Below, piece by piece: positions 17,774-27,486 of a stretch of DNA of 64,000 bases (position 1 is its first letter; each line of letters opens with the position of its first letter). Below the pieces are notes generated by a model. It was given only the letters and a program-made list of their open reading frames with translations, did no database searches and was not told the origin of the DNA. The stretch is from a bacterium (GTDB lineage Bacteria; Zhuqueibacterota; QNDG01; JAFGCO01): NCBI GenBank assembly GCA_016930535.1, contig JAFGGN010000046.1, forward strand, positions 186,001-250,000, given 5' to 3'. Made by a program: the position numbers and the translations under genes.

Positions 17774-18829
17774 TTATTTGGTTTTCTTCGGAAGCTCATC
17801 CGCCCATTTCACGATCTTGTCGAAATTGGCCTTGGCCACCTTGTATACCAGCCCGTTCTCACGGGTTTCCATATAATAGCCCTTATCCTTTTCGTACTCT
17901 TTACCGAACAGCACCTCTTCCCGTGTGCCGTCCGCTTTTTGAAATACCAGGTAGTGGGCCGGTCTGTCCAATCCGTACCGGCTGACCCGGTCCATCTGCA
18001 TCAGCGAATTCGTGATCTGATCGGTCACTTCCGTGCCCCGGATCTTTCCCGCATCCCGGAAGAAATTGTTCACTTCGGTCTGATCCAGGTCGATTTCACG
18101 GCTGCCCCGCACGAGGGTCCATTCCTTCACCTGCCGGGTGACCGTGGAATCACCCACAGTCTCTTCCTTTGTTCTGTCTACTTTGCGCAGATGCACGGTT
18201 TTGCCGCCGGAAACGAGTGCCGCTTCCGCATAATCGTCGGCCTTTTTGTCCGTGGCCTGCAGTTCCACCCAGATGCTCTGTTTCATGACGGAAACGGTAT
18301 CCACATCGCCGTACACGGAAAGACTCGAGAGCAGATTCTTGTCCACGGCATAGACTTTGTCCTTGCCTGAAATGCGTACGAATCCGGAATTTGCGTCCTC
18401 GGAGCGTTTTCCGATGATCAGGTTGGCCAGCGGTGCGGTCTCGGCCTCACCCTTCAGTATCAGATGCAGGCCCTGCGTATCCGTAATTTTATAGGTCTCC
18501 AGATGCTTGGGATCCGTGGTCCGCACCTTGCCCGTCATCTCCAGCACATCGTTCAGGAGCCGGTCGACCTTGCTCTTGCTGCCCAGCGCGTTGAAATGAC
18601 TGAGCACGCGCCAGGTGCCGTCGACTTTCGACAATTTGACTTCGGCCGGATCGCCTTCGGTTTCCTTGTATATCTCGATATGATGCACATCATCCGTTGA
18701 AAAACCGAAAACCACATTCTGAACCAGCTCGTCTATGTTGACCCCTTTTTGCCTCGGTTTCGTGATCAGGGCAATCCCCAGCAGAACCACAAAAACGACA
18801 GCCAGACGAATTAACATTTTATCTTTCAT
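17774..18829 (-). CDS. DUF4340 domain protein (GldG partner)
   Basis: 351 residues from ATG 18829, which follows GAGGGATTTACC; the longer frame to 18844 lacks a site. One N-terminal membrane helix (LIRLAVVFVVLLGIALIT) anchors a periplasmic part made of two DUF4340 units: FGFSTDDVHHIEIYKE, GLHLILKGEAE, ANLIIGKRSEDANSGFVRISG and, in the second half, HYLVFQKADGTREEVLFGKE. DUF4340 genes regularly follow gldG-like genes in FCB, Deltaproteobacteria and spirochaetes and are thought to work with that ABC system. Function is not known in detail. It ends the four-gene operon and is followed by a clear terminator. Confidence 0.88.
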   Translation of the reverse strand: MKDKMLIRLAVVFVVLLGIALITKPRQKGVNIDELVQNVVFGFSTDDVHHIEIYKETEGDPAEVKLSKVDGTWRVLSHFNALGSKSKVDRLLNDVLEMTGKVRTTDPKHLETYKITDTQGLHLILKGEAETAPLANLIIGKRSEDANSGFVRISGKDKVYAVDKNLLSSLSVYGDVDTVSVMKQSIWVELQATDKKADDYAEAALVSGGKTVHLRKVDRTKEETVGDSTVTRQVKEWTLVRGSREIDLDQTEVNNFFRDAGKIRGTEVTDQITNSLMQMDRVSRYGLDRPAHYLVFQKADGTREEVLFGKEYEKDKGYYMETRENGLVYKVAKANFDKIVKWADELPKKTK

Positions 18830-18912
18830 TGGTAAATCCCTCAAATTTTATATGAACATCCATGGAATGGTCCGGGAAACACACGGCAATGCACGTGCTT
18901 CCCCTCCACGTA

Positions 18913-20799
18913 TTATCGGTTTTTTCTTCGAATGTTCAAATAAATGCCCAGCCCGACAAAGAGAATCGGAACGAGCCAGATCGTGGCGAATTTGGCCGCT
19001 GCCTTCTCGCCCGGACTGGTTTCCCTGATTCTTCTTGCGGTCAGATTCTTGGCCCGGATATTGATCAGCTCGTCCCCCAGTGTCAGCGCATCCACACAGT
19101 TGATGAGCAGGGCCTTGTGACTGATCACGTTGGGCAGAATATGACTCTGAAACATCATGCTGTTGCCGATGGCGATGATTTTGGTTTCCTTCCCGCGGCC
19201 GGTATTTTCGCTGGACCGCTCCGCCGTGTCCGCGGATTCCTCGCCGGGTTCCTGCGGCCATGCCGGAATAGTCGCTCCTTCGCCGTATTTGGGTTCGAAC
19301 CTCCCTTGGAAAATCACGGCCAGGGGCTGCCGCAGCAGCACATTCTCCTCCGCTGGCGGATTCTCGTCGACGGGGCCGTACCCGTATCCTTCGCGTGTCC
19401 AGCTGAAATCACTGGAAGTAAACAGTGTCTTGCTGGTCAGGGAATCCTGCTCCATTTTGTCTTCATTGACGAGTATACGGGTTCCGTATATATAAAACAG
19501 ATCGCTGATGCCGTTGGCAATGGAGAGCCTGCTGTTGACATGATCCCCGGTCACACGGATCATGACCGGTTTGGTCACGGGCTCCATGCGCTGTTCACGC
19601 ACCTGGAAAAGGCCCATGGACCGTGTCTTGTAAACCGGCACCTGAATATACGTCGTGCTCTTGTCCATGAACATCTTGCTGTCCAGCTCGAATCCCCAGG
19701 CCTTACTCAGATCGTTGATATTCACCTGGGTGGGCATGCCGCGCAGCTCGAATTCACCAGGCGCGTTCCTGGCAGGCTGCACCTGATAATTGTGCATGTT
19801 CCCGGCGATAATAAGCCGCACGCCGTTATGCACGAGTTTGTCGATTTCATAGAGCTGGCGGTCATTCAGCGGCTGATCCGCCATCACGATCATGGTCTGT
19901 ATATTCTCGGGAACGGGATCGTCTTCCTTGATGTTCGTACGGACCACATCATAACCCTGTTCCTTGAGCACCTGAACCGTGGTTTCATACATATCGGGCG
20001 GTGTCTGCTGCCTGTAATACTGGCGCATCTGGGGCGGTATTTCCGGCTGGGACGGATAAAATCCGATTCTCGGCCTCTTGTTGCTGATCAGCTTGTAAAT
20101 CCGGGACATGATATCGTATTCCAGGCTGCCGAACGTTTCGGGCCGCACCTCTTCGATCACGTCCTCTTTGCGGTCCAGATACGAAAGCACGATCGAAGAG
20201 TACACGCGTTTGATGGCGAACTCGTCCTGTTCCGTGCTCTGCACTCCGAACGGAATCACCCCTTTTTCATACAGCCTCTCCGCGATTTTCTTGCGCGTGA
20301 TCGCCGGCTTTTCAGGTGTTCCGCCGTCCTCTTCGTCCTCCTGCTTGCTTTCTTCATAGGCTTCCTTCTCTTCCTCGGCCGAAGGATCGAACACCTTGTA
20401 GGTGAGCATGCCCTTGGACACGACCTCGATATCCTTCAGTTTGTCGATCACGTCCCGTTCCAGATTTTTCCACTGGGTCGGCATTTTTTCGGATGAGGAC
20501 ACATAATAGGTGACCTCGATCGGCGCCTCCAGCTCGCCCAGTATCTTTTTCACGGAAGGCGACAGTTTATAGACCTGTTCCGCGGTCAGATCGCCCCGCC
20601 AGAGATTGAGATTGTCGAAAATCATATTGACCGACAGGACGATGCCCAGGAGAAGCAGGGTCCCGATGATAAAATTCCGGACAAATTTGCTTTCGATGAT
20701 TTTATATATAAGCGCAGTCAAACCTTCGAGAAATCCCAATATTGCCGCGGAGATAATACCAATTACTATTGGCGTCTGTTTTGGAGATTGCTTATCCAT
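18913..20799 (-). CDS. GldG-like ABC-type auxiliary protein
   Basis: 628 residues. Two membrane segments near the N-terminus (IVIGIISAAILGFLEG and FIIGTLLLLGIVLSVNMIF) and one at the end (ATIWLVPILFVGLGIYLNI, followed by RRKNR) flank a large periplasmic part. That part has the ABC_transp_aux/GldG pattern: YKLSPSVKKILGELEAPIEV, then YYVSSSEKMPTQWKNLERDV, IGFYPSQPEIP and NDRQLYEIDKLVHNGVRLII. An acidic linker rich in Glu lies around residue 150. GldG is part of the GldAFG transporter needed for gliding in Bacteroidetes; in other FCB bacteria its job is unclear. GGAAAGGAG precedes the ATG. Confidence 0.88.
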   Translation of the reverse strand: MDKQSPKQTPIVIGIISAAILGFLEGLTALIYKIIESKFVRNFIIGTLLLLGIVLSVNMIFDNLNLWRGDLTAEQVYKLSPSVKKILGELEAPIEVTYYVSSSEKMPTQWKNLERDVIDKLKDIEVVSKGMLTYKVFDPSAEEEKEAYEESKQEDEEDGGTPEKPAITRKKIAERLYEKGVIPFGVQSTEQDEFAIKRVYSSIVLSYLDRKEDVIEEVRPETFGSLEYDIMSRIYKLISNKRPRIGFYPSQPEIPPQMRQYYRQQTPPDMYETTVQVLKEQGYDVVRTNIKEDDPVPENIQTMIVMADQPLNDRQLYEIDKLVHNGVRLIIAGNMHNYQVQPARNAPGEFELRGMPTQVNINDLSKAWGFELDSKMFMDKSTTYIQVPVYKTRSMGLFQVREQRMEPVTKPVMIRVTGDHVNSRLSIANGISDLFYIYGTRILVNEDKMEQDSLTSKTLFTSSDFSWTREGYGYGPVDENPPAEENVLLRQPLAVIFQGRFEPKYGEGATIPAWPQEPGEESADTAERSSENTGRGKETKIIAIGNSMMFQSHILPNVISHKALLINCVDALTLGDELINIRAKNLTARRIRETSPGEKAAAKFATIWLVPILFVGLGIYLNIRRKNR

Positions 20800-20801
20800 A
20801 A

Positions 20802-21530
20802 TTAATATTTTCTCCTTTCCAATGATTTGGCATTGAGATACAGGAACATCGCGGAATAGGACACGAAATATACGATGTTCTTGATATCGATCACGCCGCG
20901 TTCAATATCATTGAAATGCCGGGTCACGCCCACAAAATTATACAGAAAACTGCCGAGACCCGGGATCCATCCGTCGATCACCATGGGCACATACTGCCAG
21001 CCCACCAGCACGAGAAAACCGCAGGTGAGGCTGGTGATGATCAGGGAAACGATCTGGTCGGAGAAAAATCCGGATATGAAAATGCCGATGGCCATGAAAA
21101 ATCCGCCGAGCATGACGGCGCCCAAATACCCGCCCACGATGGGGCCCCAGTCCGGGCTGCCCAGCACTTCGAGCACGATGGGAATGATCAGCGTGCCCGC
21201 GAGCCCGACCAGATAGAATACCATGCCCGCCAGATACTTGCCCAGAACAATGTCCTCGGTCTTCATGGGCAGTGTCAGCAGAAGCTCCACCGTACCCAGC
21301 TTGTAATCTTCGGACCAGAGGCGCATGGATATGGCCGGTATAAACACCAGCCCGAGCACGAGCGGCAGGGTCGAGAAAAATGCGCGCATATCCGCATTGC
21401 CGAAAAAGAAAAAATGGAACATATACAGACTGGCGTTCAGCACGATAAAAATGACGCTGAACACATACGCGATGGGTGAATAGAAATACTGCTTCAGTTC
21501 ACGTTTGAAAATGATCGTCATGTCGTTCAT
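20802..21530 (-). CDS. ABC-2 permease, GldF-like
   Basis: 242 residues with six membrane segments. It starts with FKRELKQYFYSPIAYVFSVIF, a common opening of GldF/NosY-like ABC-2 permeases, and contains ISMRLWSEDYKLGTVELLLTLPM followed by LGKYLAG, the conserved cytoplasmic element of that family. The start overlaps the ATPase stop by 4 bases and its own stop is two bases before the GldG-like ATG. With the adjacent ATPase it forms the membrane part of a GldAFG-like transporter; substrate unknown. Confidence 0.9.
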   Translation of the reverse strand: MNDMTIIFKRELKQYFYSPIAYVFSVIFIVLNASLYMFHFFFFGNADMRAFFSTLPLVLGLVFIPAISMRLWSEDYKLGTVELLLTLPMKTEDIVLGKYLAGMVFYLVGLAGTLIIPIVLEVLGSPDWGPIVGGYLGAVMLGGFFMAIGIFISGFFSDQIVSLIITSLTCGFLVLVGWQYVPMVIDGWIPGLGSFLYNFVGVTRHFNDIERGVIDIKNIVYFVSYSAMFLYLNAKSLERRKY

Positions 21531-22480
21531 GCAGCCCCTCCTTCCTGGCCGCTGGAGCGCGTGAGCCGGATAAACGACTCTTCCAGTGACAGCCGCTCCT
21601 GTGAAAAATCAACCACATCCCAGTTCTGTTCCCTGATTACCTGGTTCAGATCAGGCAGAATGTCTTTGCCGGAGGCGTAAAAAATATGCCCTCCCACCGT
21701 GCCGCGGGGTGTGTTGTCGTCGAATTCGATGTCTTCCACACCCTTGATGGATTTGACTGCAGACTGGAAATCCTTCTTCGCAGCTTTGACAGCCACATAC
21801 ACGGAACTTCGTTCCGTAACCTGCTGAATCAGCTTGTCGAAGCTGCCGTCCGCGACCAGGCTCCCGTTGTTCACCACAAGAATGCGGTCGGCCACCGAGG
21901 ATACTTCCGGCAGAATATGTGTGCTCAGGATGATGGTTTTTTCATGGGCCAGATCCCGGATCAAATTGCGGATGCCGATGATCTGCAGCGGGTCCAGACC
22001 CGAAGTCGGTTCGTCCAGAATCAGCACCTCGGGATCATGAATCAGAGCCTGCGCCAGGCAAGTACGCTGCTTGTACCCCTTGGACAGCACACCGATTTTA
22101 CGTCTCAGTACGGGACCCAGACCCGTGGCCTCCACGACCCAGTCATACCTCTTTTTGAAACTGCCGTTGAGATGACGTGCCTGTCCGATAAACTCCAGAT
22201 ATTCATGGACCAGCATGTCATAGTACAACGGTACGGTCTCCGGAAGATACCCGATCATCTGACGCACGGCCAGCGGATCCTCCATCACATCATGTCCGCC
22301 CACACTGCAGGTGCCCGAAGACGGAGCCGTGTAGGTGGTGATGATTTTCATCGTGGTCGACTTGCCGGCGCCATTGGGTCCGACGAAGCCGACGATTTCA
22401 CCCTTCTCCACAGAAAAACTGACATCTGCAAGAGCCCGGGTGACGCCGTAGTTTTTACAAACATTTTTCAGTTCGATCAT
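21527..22480 (-). CDS. ABC transporter ATPase, GldA-like
   Basis: 317 residues: Walker A GPNGAGKST (residues 34-42), signature SKGYKQR, Walker B VLILDEPTSGLDP, switch His in STHILPEV. The modified signature (SKGYKQR in place of SGGxxQR) and the C-terminal 90-residue extension are typical of GldA and DrrA-type ATPases of ABC-2 systems. First gene of the GldA-GldF-GldG-DUF4340 operon; the promoter should lie in the 440-base AT-rich gap upstream, shared divergently with the MFS gene. Confidence 0.92.
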   Translation of the reverse strand: MIELKNVCKNYGVTRALADVSFSVEKGEIVGFVGPNGAGKSTTMKIITTYTAPSSGTCSVGGHDVMEDPLAVRQMIGYLPETVPLYYDMLVHEYLEFIGQARHLNGSFKKRYDWVVEATGLGPVLRRKIGVLSKGYKQRTCLAQALIHDPEVLILDEPTSGLDPLQIIGIRNLIRDLAHEKTIILSTHILPEVSSVADRILVVNNGSLVADGSFDKLIQQVTERSSVYVAVKAAKKDFQSAVKSIKGVEDIEFDDNTPRGTVGGHIFYASGKDILPDLNQVIREQNWDVVDFSQERLSLEESFIRLTRSSGQEGGAA

Positions 22481-22922
22481 AACGCATCCCTCTGTTACGA
22501 TTCCATGTTATGTTGACAACCCAAATAATTGACAGGAAATTGGGAGATCGGTCCGAATTGCAGAATCACGCCGTCTGAACTTTGCCGCAGCACCCCCGTC
22601 TGATTGGTTCTCATCTGAATCATCACCGTAAAAAGCGGTTTAATATAATAAATATTGTATTTTAAATCAACCCGTTTTTGGTCATTTTCCACATTCGTCT
22701 CCGGCGTATCGGAACGTTGAGAGAAGTAATCTTAGCCATAATATACAAAGACGATACCATACACAAAAAGTTTTAAAAACGAATCATTTTATAATAATTT
22801 TTTGACGGACAAATGGTCGTCTCCGCGTTCATGAGAAGGCCGTCTTTGCATCTCCCGGTTCATTTTCTCCTTGAATTTCTCCCATTTCTTCATCAAATTA
22901 ATCTTTTCAGGAACATGCAGCA
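22481..22922. other. Divergent intergenic region, AT-rich
   Basis: 442 bases between the GldA-like operon and the MFS gene, which point away from each other. The central part (about 22630-22800) is strongly AT-rich (AAATATTGTATTTTAAAT, ATTTTATAATAATTTTTTGA) and is the best candidate for both promoters. A 65-codon minus-strand frame at 22495-22692 has no ribosome site or recognisable content. I see no conserved RNA structure. Confidence 0.5.
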
Positions 22923-24317
22923 ATGAAAGCGGTTGTCATGAATACACAGAATCCCTCCACGGGTAAAAAAACAGGACCGCGGGGCGCATTCCGGTTCCCG
23001 GCCCTCGGGCTCAGGGACATGTTCCGGGCACTCAATGCGCCGAATTACAGGCTGTATTTCAGCGGCCAGGGCATTTCACTGACCGGATCCTGGATGCAGG
23101 TGGTGGCCATGAGCTGGCTCGTTTACAGGCTGACGGGATCCGCATTCCTTCTCGGTTTCGTGGGATTTTCGAGCCAGTTCCCCTCATTTGTGCTGGGCCC
23201 GCTCGCCGGTGTGATGATCGACCGGTGGAACAAGCACCGGACCCTGGTCACGACGCAGACACTGTTCATGATACAGGCCTTTGTCATGGCGTCTCTCGTG
23301 CTCAGCGGACGGATAGAGGTCTGGCACATCATTGTGCTTAGCGTGTGCCTGGGCATGGTGAATGCCATCGATATGCCGCTCAGGCAGTCTTTTATCGTGA
23401 TACTCGTCGGCGACAAAAATAATCTGGGCAATGCCATCGCCCTGAACTCCATGATGTTTAACGGCGCGCGGCTCGTGGGTCCGGCCATTGCCGGCATTAT
23501 CGTCGCGAAAGCGGGCGAGGGTATCTGCTTTCTGATCAACGCCGTGAGTTATCTGGCCGTGATCGCAGCCCTGCTGGCCATGAAACATATTCCGAAAGAG
23601 CCGGGGGCCGGGCGGTCCCATGTCTGGTCCGACTTGAAGGAAGGATTCGGATATGCTTTCCGGTTTGTTCCGATCCGGTCCATCCTTTCGCTGATCGCGC
23701 TCATCAGCATGATGGGTATGTCCTTTCACGTGCTCATGCCGGTTTTCGCACGCGAGGTGCTCGGGGGTGACGCGAGAACCCTGGGCTTTCTGATGAGCGC
23801 CATCGGCGTCGGCGCCCTTTTCGGAGCCGTGATTCTCGCATCCAGAAAAAGTGCGCTGGGCCTGGAAAAAATCATCGCGGCCGCTGCCCTTATCTTCAGT
23901 ATGGGACTGGTACTGCTGTCCTTTTCAAGAACCCTGCTCCTGTCTCTGGGGCTTATTGCCGTCGCGGGATTCGGCATGATGGCGTACATGGTTTCAAGCA
24001 ACACCCTGCTTCAGACCCTGGTAGACGACAACAAACGCGGCCGGATTATGTCGCTGTACACCACGGCATTCATGGGCATGACGCCCATCGGCAGCCTCAT
24101 TTCCGGCAGCCTGGCCCACGCGATCGGAGCGCCGCATACGGTCCTGATCGGGGGCCTGATCTGTATTTCGGGATCGTTATTTTTTATCCGGAAGCTTCCG
24201 GAATTCAGGAAAACAGCGGAGCCCGTGTTCATCGAAAAAGGGCTCATACCGCCTGTCGCGGAAGGCATTCAATCAGCCACGGAGCTCACGGCCCATGCGG
24301 AACAGTGCGTGGAATGA
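22923..24317 (+). CDS. MFS transporter (EntS/MFS_3-like efflux)
   Basis: 464 residues with twelve predicted membrane segments. The first helix region reads YRLYFSGQGISLTGSWMQVVAMSWLVYRLTGSA, typical of the MFS_3/EntS-like exporters; PLAGVMIDRWNKHRTL is the motif A equivalent, and FNGARLVGPAIAGIIV is the family block in helix 5. C-terminal half: VDDNKRGRIMSLYTTAFMGMTPIGSL. Likely proton-driven export of a small hydrophobic compound; substrate unknown. It stands alone, divergent from the GldA-like operon. Confidence 0.9.
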   Translation: MKAVVMNTQNPSTGKKTGPRGAFRFPALGLRDMFRALNAPNYRLYFSGQGISLTGSWMQVVAMSWLVYRLTGSAFLLGFVGFSSQFPSFVLGPLAGVMIDRWNKHRTLVTTQTLFMIQAFVMASLVLSGRIEVWHIIVLSVCLGMVNAIDMPLRQSFIVILVGDKNNLGNAIALNSMMFNGARLVGPAIAGIIVAKAGEGICFLINAVSYLAVIAALLAMKHIPKEPGAGRSHVWSDLKEGFGYAFRFVPIRSILSLIALISMMGMSFHVLMPVFAREVLGGDARTLGFLMSAIGVGALFGAVILASRKSALGLEKIIAAAALIFSMGLVLLSFSRTLLLSLGLIAVAGFGMMAYMVSSNTLLQTLVDDNKRGRIMSLYTTAFMGMTPIGSLISGSLAHAIGAPHTVLIGGLICISGSLFFIRKLPEFRKTAEPVFIEKGLIPPVAEGIQSATELTAHAEQCVE

Positions 24318-24371
24318 TTCCGGTGCATAATACAATGATTTTTAAACGGGAATGGTCCGCACACACGCGGA

Positions 24372-24914
24372 TTATTTTTGAAAAAGTTTAAAGTAGGTGT
24401 TCTGAAAAACCGAAAACGCTTCCTCTCCGTAAAGACAGAAGACGATCCGCTCCAGCCCGGTTTCTCCCCCGGTATACGATTTGACCGTGCTCAGCATGCT
24501 TTTGGCGCATTTATTCAGGGGCACTCCGAAAATCCCGGTACTGATGGCCGGGAAAGCGATGGATTTAAAAAGCCGGCTGTCCGCCATTTTCAGCGCGTTC
24601 AGGGTAGCGCTTTTCAGCTTCTTGTCTTCTTTGCCCTCACCCTGCCTTGGACCGACCGCATGAATCACGTACCGCGCCGGCAGGCAGCCCGCGCTGGTAA
24701 TGGCCACTTCACCGGCCGGAACCGGTCCCCGAGTCTTCACCCAGATATCACTTTCTTCCTGTATCTCCGGACCGCCTTTCCGGGAAATCACGCCGGCCAC
24801 ACCGCCCCCGTGAGCAAGCTGGCTGTTGGCCGCATTCACAATGGCATCCACATCCAGGGCGGTAATATCCCCGTCGATCAGCTCGATGGATGTGTTTCTG
24901 TATTTATGGATCAT
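24372..24914 (-). CDS. Macro-domain ADP-ribose hydrolase-like protein
   Basis: 180 residues from ATG 24914, overlapping the PAP2 stop by 4 bases and preceded by AAGGGG; the frame beyond it is not part of the gene. Macro-domain signature: IELIDGDITALDVDAIVNAAN, then GGGVAGVISRKGG, GEVAITSAGCLPARYVIHAVGP and AFPAISTGIFGVP. These cover the ADP-ribose binding loops, including the catalytic-loop Asn and the GIFG phosphate loop. Likely removes O-acetyl or other ADP-ribose adducts (YmdB/MacroD-like). Confidence 0.93.
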   Translation of the reverse strand: MIHKYRNTSIELIDGDITALDVDAIVNAANSQLAHGGGVAGVISRKGGPEIQEESDIWVKTRGPVPAGEVAITSAGCLPARYVIHAVGPRQGEGKEDKKLKSATLNALKMADSRLFKSIAFPAISTGIFGVPLNKCAKSMLSTVKSYTGGETGLERIVFCLYGEEAFSVFQNTYFKLFQK

Positions 24915-25522
24915 GGAGAATCCCCTTGCTTCTTTTGACTTTTTCTGCCTGCCGCCCGTCCTCCTGCACCCTGAAGCCCGCGCAGAACCGGATTCTCGGA
25001 TTTTATTACGAGCAGGGCGCATCCGATGCCCAGGACAAGCCCGGCCAGCACGTCCGACACGTAATGCACGCCCACATAGACCCTTGAAATACTGACCATC
25101 AGCCCGATGGGAATCACGATCGCCCTGGTTCTGGGATATTTTACACTGAAATAGGTGGCCATGGCGCCCATGTTGGATGCATGACCCGAAGGGAAAGCAT
25201 ATGACTTTTTCATGCCGATCAGGAACCGGCCGCCCTCTATAAAAAAATCGGGATGACAGGGCCGCAGGCGGTGAAACAGCGGCTTCAGCACAGAACAGGA
25301 CAACTGGTCACTCAGGGCAATCAGAATGATCAGGCTAATACCCGCGATCCGCCCCTCTTTACCCCTGAAAATCATCAGGTAGAGCCAGACCAATACAATT
25401 GGAACGATCCAGTTGTCCAGATCCGTGATAAACGGCATCACCGTGTCCAAAATCGGATTGGCCGCATCCCGGTTGATGGCCAGGAACAGCTTGATGTCGA
25501 TATGTTGCAATAGCCCAATCAA
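24911..25522 (-). CDS. PAP2-family membrane phosphatase
   Basis: 203 residues, about five membrane segments. The three PAP2 motifs are all present: KPLFHRLRP, PSGHASNMG with the phosphohistidine region, and SRVYVGVHYVSDVLAG. Such enzymes hydrolyse undecaprenyl pyrophosphate, phosphatidic acid or PGP; the substrate cannot be resolved. The only first start is TTG 25522, directly abutting the tyrS stop, with no clear ribosome site, so it may depend on translational coupling. Confidence 0.88.
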   Translation of the reverse strand: MIGLLQHIDIKLFLAINRDAANPILDTVMPFITDLDNWIVPIVLVWLYLMIFRGKEGRIAGISLIILIALSDQLSCSVLKPLFHRLRPCHPDFFIEGGRFLIGMKKSYAFPSGHASNMGAMATYFSVKYPRTRAIVIPIGLMVSISRVYVGVHYVSDVLAGLVLGIGCALLVIKSENPVLRGLQGAGGRAAGRKSQKKQGDSP

Positions 25523-26788
25523 TTATGTAAAAACCACCCGTTTCACGCGCTTTTTTCCCGCACGAAGCACAACCGCACGCTCCACCAGGTCCGATTCCCG
25601 AACCTCATAATCGGGATCGGAAATGGTCCGGTCATTGATATAGGCACCACCCTGGCCGATCAGCCTCCGGGCCTCGCCGTTGGACTGGCACAGGCCCGCT
25701 TCGACCAGGAGTTTGACGATCCAGATGCCCGCAGAACCGCTCATGGGCAGCTCGACCGTGGGAATACTGCTGGACGCGTCCAGACGAATGTCCATGACCT
25801 GCGAGCCCGTTCTGATCTCGCCGGCCGGATCGGCCTGTCCGAACTGGCGCACGGACGCGATATAGGCATCGGCCGCTTCCTCTTTACCATGAGCCAGCCG
25901 TGTGGCTTCGTAGGCGAGAATTTCCTTGGCCCGGTTGATGTTCTTTTTCGGCAGTTCCCGGACCTCTTCCATGGGCAGCAGGGTAAAAAGACCCAGATAT
26001 TTTTCCACATCGCGGTCATCCGCGTTCCTGAAATACTGATAGAAATCGAACACCGGCGTTTTACGTCCATCGAGCCAGATGGCATTGCCCGCGGATTTGC
26101 CGAACTTCTCACCGGATGCGGTCGTAATCAGCGGGAATGTCATTCCATATACCTGTTTCCCCATTTTGCGGCGCGTCAGATCCGATCCGGCCACGATATT
26201 GCCCCATTGATCCTGCCCTCCCATTTGAAGGAGACAGTCATAATCCCGGGCAAGCACATAAAAATCATAGGCCTGAAGCAGCATGTAATTGAATTCAATG
26301 AAGGACAGGCCGCTTTCCAGCCGCATTTTTACGCTTTCCGCGGTCAGCATGCGGTTGATACTGAAATGAACGCCTACATCCCTTAAAAACTCGATATAAT
26401 TGAGCGGCATGAGCCAGTCCGCATTGTTGACCATCAAAGCCCTGTCTTCTGAAAAATCGAGATAGCGTGCAAACTGGGTCTTGATTCCCTCTCCGAATTT
26501 CTGGATTTGCTCCAGGGTCAGCATCTGACGCATTTCCGTTTTACCGCTGGGATCACCGACCATGGTGGTCCCTCCGCCGAGAAGCGCGATCGGCCGGTGT
26601 CCCGCCTTCTGCATGTGCATCAGGGCCATGATGGGCACGAGGCTTCCGATATGCAGGGAATCCGCCGTGGCGTCGAATCCGATATAACACGTAACTTTCT
26701 TTTTGTTTAAAAGACCGGCCAGGGCATCGTCGTCCGTGGTCTGATAGATGAATCCCCGCTCCTTTAAGGTTGAATACACATCCTTCAT
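25523..26788 (-). CDS. tyrS: Tyrosyl-tRNA synthetase
   Basis: 421 residues, normal length. The class I signatures are HIGSL (from residue 46) and KFGKS (228-232). YIGFDATADSLHIG, the tyrosine pocket YDF and QMGGQDQWGNI are diagnostic for bacterial TyrRS. A C-terminal S4 RNA-binding domain (about 355-415) includes SNGEARRLIGQGGAYIN. It charges tRNA-Tyr in the cytoplasm. Starts one base after the smpB stop. No T-box-like leader is possible there, so it relies on the upstream promoter. Confidence 0.97.
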   Translation of the reverse strand: MKDVYSTLKERGFIYQTTDDDALAGLLNKKKVTCYIGFDATADSLHIGSLVPIMALMHMQKAGHRPIALLGGGTTMVGDPSGKTEMRQMLTLEQIQKFGEGIKTQFARYLDFSEDRALMVNNADWLMPLNYIEFLRDVGVHFSINRMLTAESVKMRLESGLSFIEFNYMLLQAYDFYVLARDYDCLLQMGGQDQWGNIVAGSDLTRRKMGKQVYGMTFPLITTASGEKFGKSAGNAIWLDGRKTPVFDFYQYFRNADDRDVEKYLGLFTLLPMEEVRELPKKNINRAKEILAYEATRLAHGKEEAADAYIASVRQFGQADPAGEIRTGSQVMDIRLDASSSIPTVELPMSGSAGIWIVKLLVEAGLCQSNGEARRLIGQGGAYINDRTISDPDYEVRESDLVERAVVLRAGKKRVKRVVFT

Positions 26789-26789
26789 G

Positions 26790-27272
26790 TCATCCTCGTT
26801 GATTTTTCTGTTTCATGGCACGATCCAGATCGCGTTTCGATTCCCGGCTGGCGATATCGGCCCTGCGGTCGTATAACTTCTTTCCCCGGGCCAAACCCAG
26901 CTCGACTTTGGCTTTGCCCCGTTTGAAATAGATTTTCAGGGCGACCAGGGTCAGGCCTTTTTCTTCGACCCGGCCCTTGAGTTTTCGGATTTCCTGCTGA
27001 TGAAGGAGCAGTTTGCGCTTGCGTTCCGGATCATGATTGGCGTACGTGCCCTTTTCATAAGGAGAAATATGGCAATTATACAGGAATGCCTCTCCGTTTT
27101 CCACCCGGGCATAGCTGTCCTTTAAATTGGCTTTGCCGTCACGCAGGGATTTGACTTCCGTACCCTGGAGAACCAGTCCCGCTTCCCAGGAGTCCAGTAT
27201 ATGATAATCGTGCCGTGCCTTGCGGTTCTGCGCCACGATTTTAATGCCATTTTGTGTTTCCGGCTGTCCCAT
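26790..27272 (-). CDS. smpB: SsrA-binding protein SmpB
   Basis: 160 residues: [63 protein letters not shown] and the basic tail [20 protein letters not shown]. All hallmark SmpB blocks are present and length is normal. SmpB delivers tmRNA to stalled ribosomes for trans-translation. The ssrA gene itself is not in this window. First gene of a smpB-tyrS-PAP2-macro run. Confidence 0.97.
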   Translation of the reverse strand: MGQPETQNGIKIVAQNRKARHDYHILDSWEAGLVLQGTEVKSLRDGKANLKDSYARVENGEAFLYNCHISPYEKGTYANHDPERKRKLLLHQQEIRKLKGRVEEKGLTLVALKIYFKRGKAKVELGLARGKKLYDRRADIASRESKRDLDRAMKQKNQRG

Positions 27273-27356
27273 TGGCTGATTTCTTGCTTCTCAAATCCGT
27301 GAATTATAAATATAAAAAAAGGAATGACAATTCCAAACCCGAAATCACAAAAAACC

Positions 27357-27385
27357 TTGACATTCCTGTGTGCATTGCATATATT
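27357..27385 (+). promoter_or_regulatory. Sigma-70 promoter of tRNA-Leu
   Basis: TTGACA at 27357-27362, a 17-base spacer, and TATATT at 27380-27385; transcription would begin about 27392, six bases before the tRNA. This is a classical sigma-70 arrangement and not the -33/-7 type of Bacteroidetes. Confidence 0.8.
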
Positions 27386-27397
27386 ATCTGCGCAAAA

Positions 27398-27481
27398 GCC
27401 GAAGTGGTGAAACTGGCAGACGCGCACGGTTCAGGGCCGTGTGAGCTTACGCTCGTGTGGGTTCAAATCCCACCTTCGGCA
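27398..27481 (+). tRNA. tRNA-Leu (CAG)
   Basis: Acceptor arms GCCGAAG and CTTCGGC pair fully; discriminator A. The anticodon stem CACGG/CCGTG encloses loop TTCAGGG, giving anticodon CAG for CUG codons. A long variable arm (TGAGCTTACGCTCGT) and the T-arm GTGGG-TTCAAAT-CCCAC identify a class II leucine tRNA. CCA is not encoded. Confidence 0.96.
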
Positions 27482-27486
27482 CAATG

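Noticed and set aside
18862..20496. 544-codon plus-strand open frame
   Set aside because: It is antisense to the well-supported GldG-like gene and its protein has no domain pattern and an unnatural His/Arg-rich composition.
22495..22692. 65-codon minus-strand frame upstream of the GldA-like gene
   Set aside because: No ribosome site, no recognisable sequence, and it lies in the probable divergent promoter region.
27398..27481. Integration site at tRNA-Leu
   Set aside because: No integrase gene and no direct repeat of the tRNA 3' end was seen nearby.
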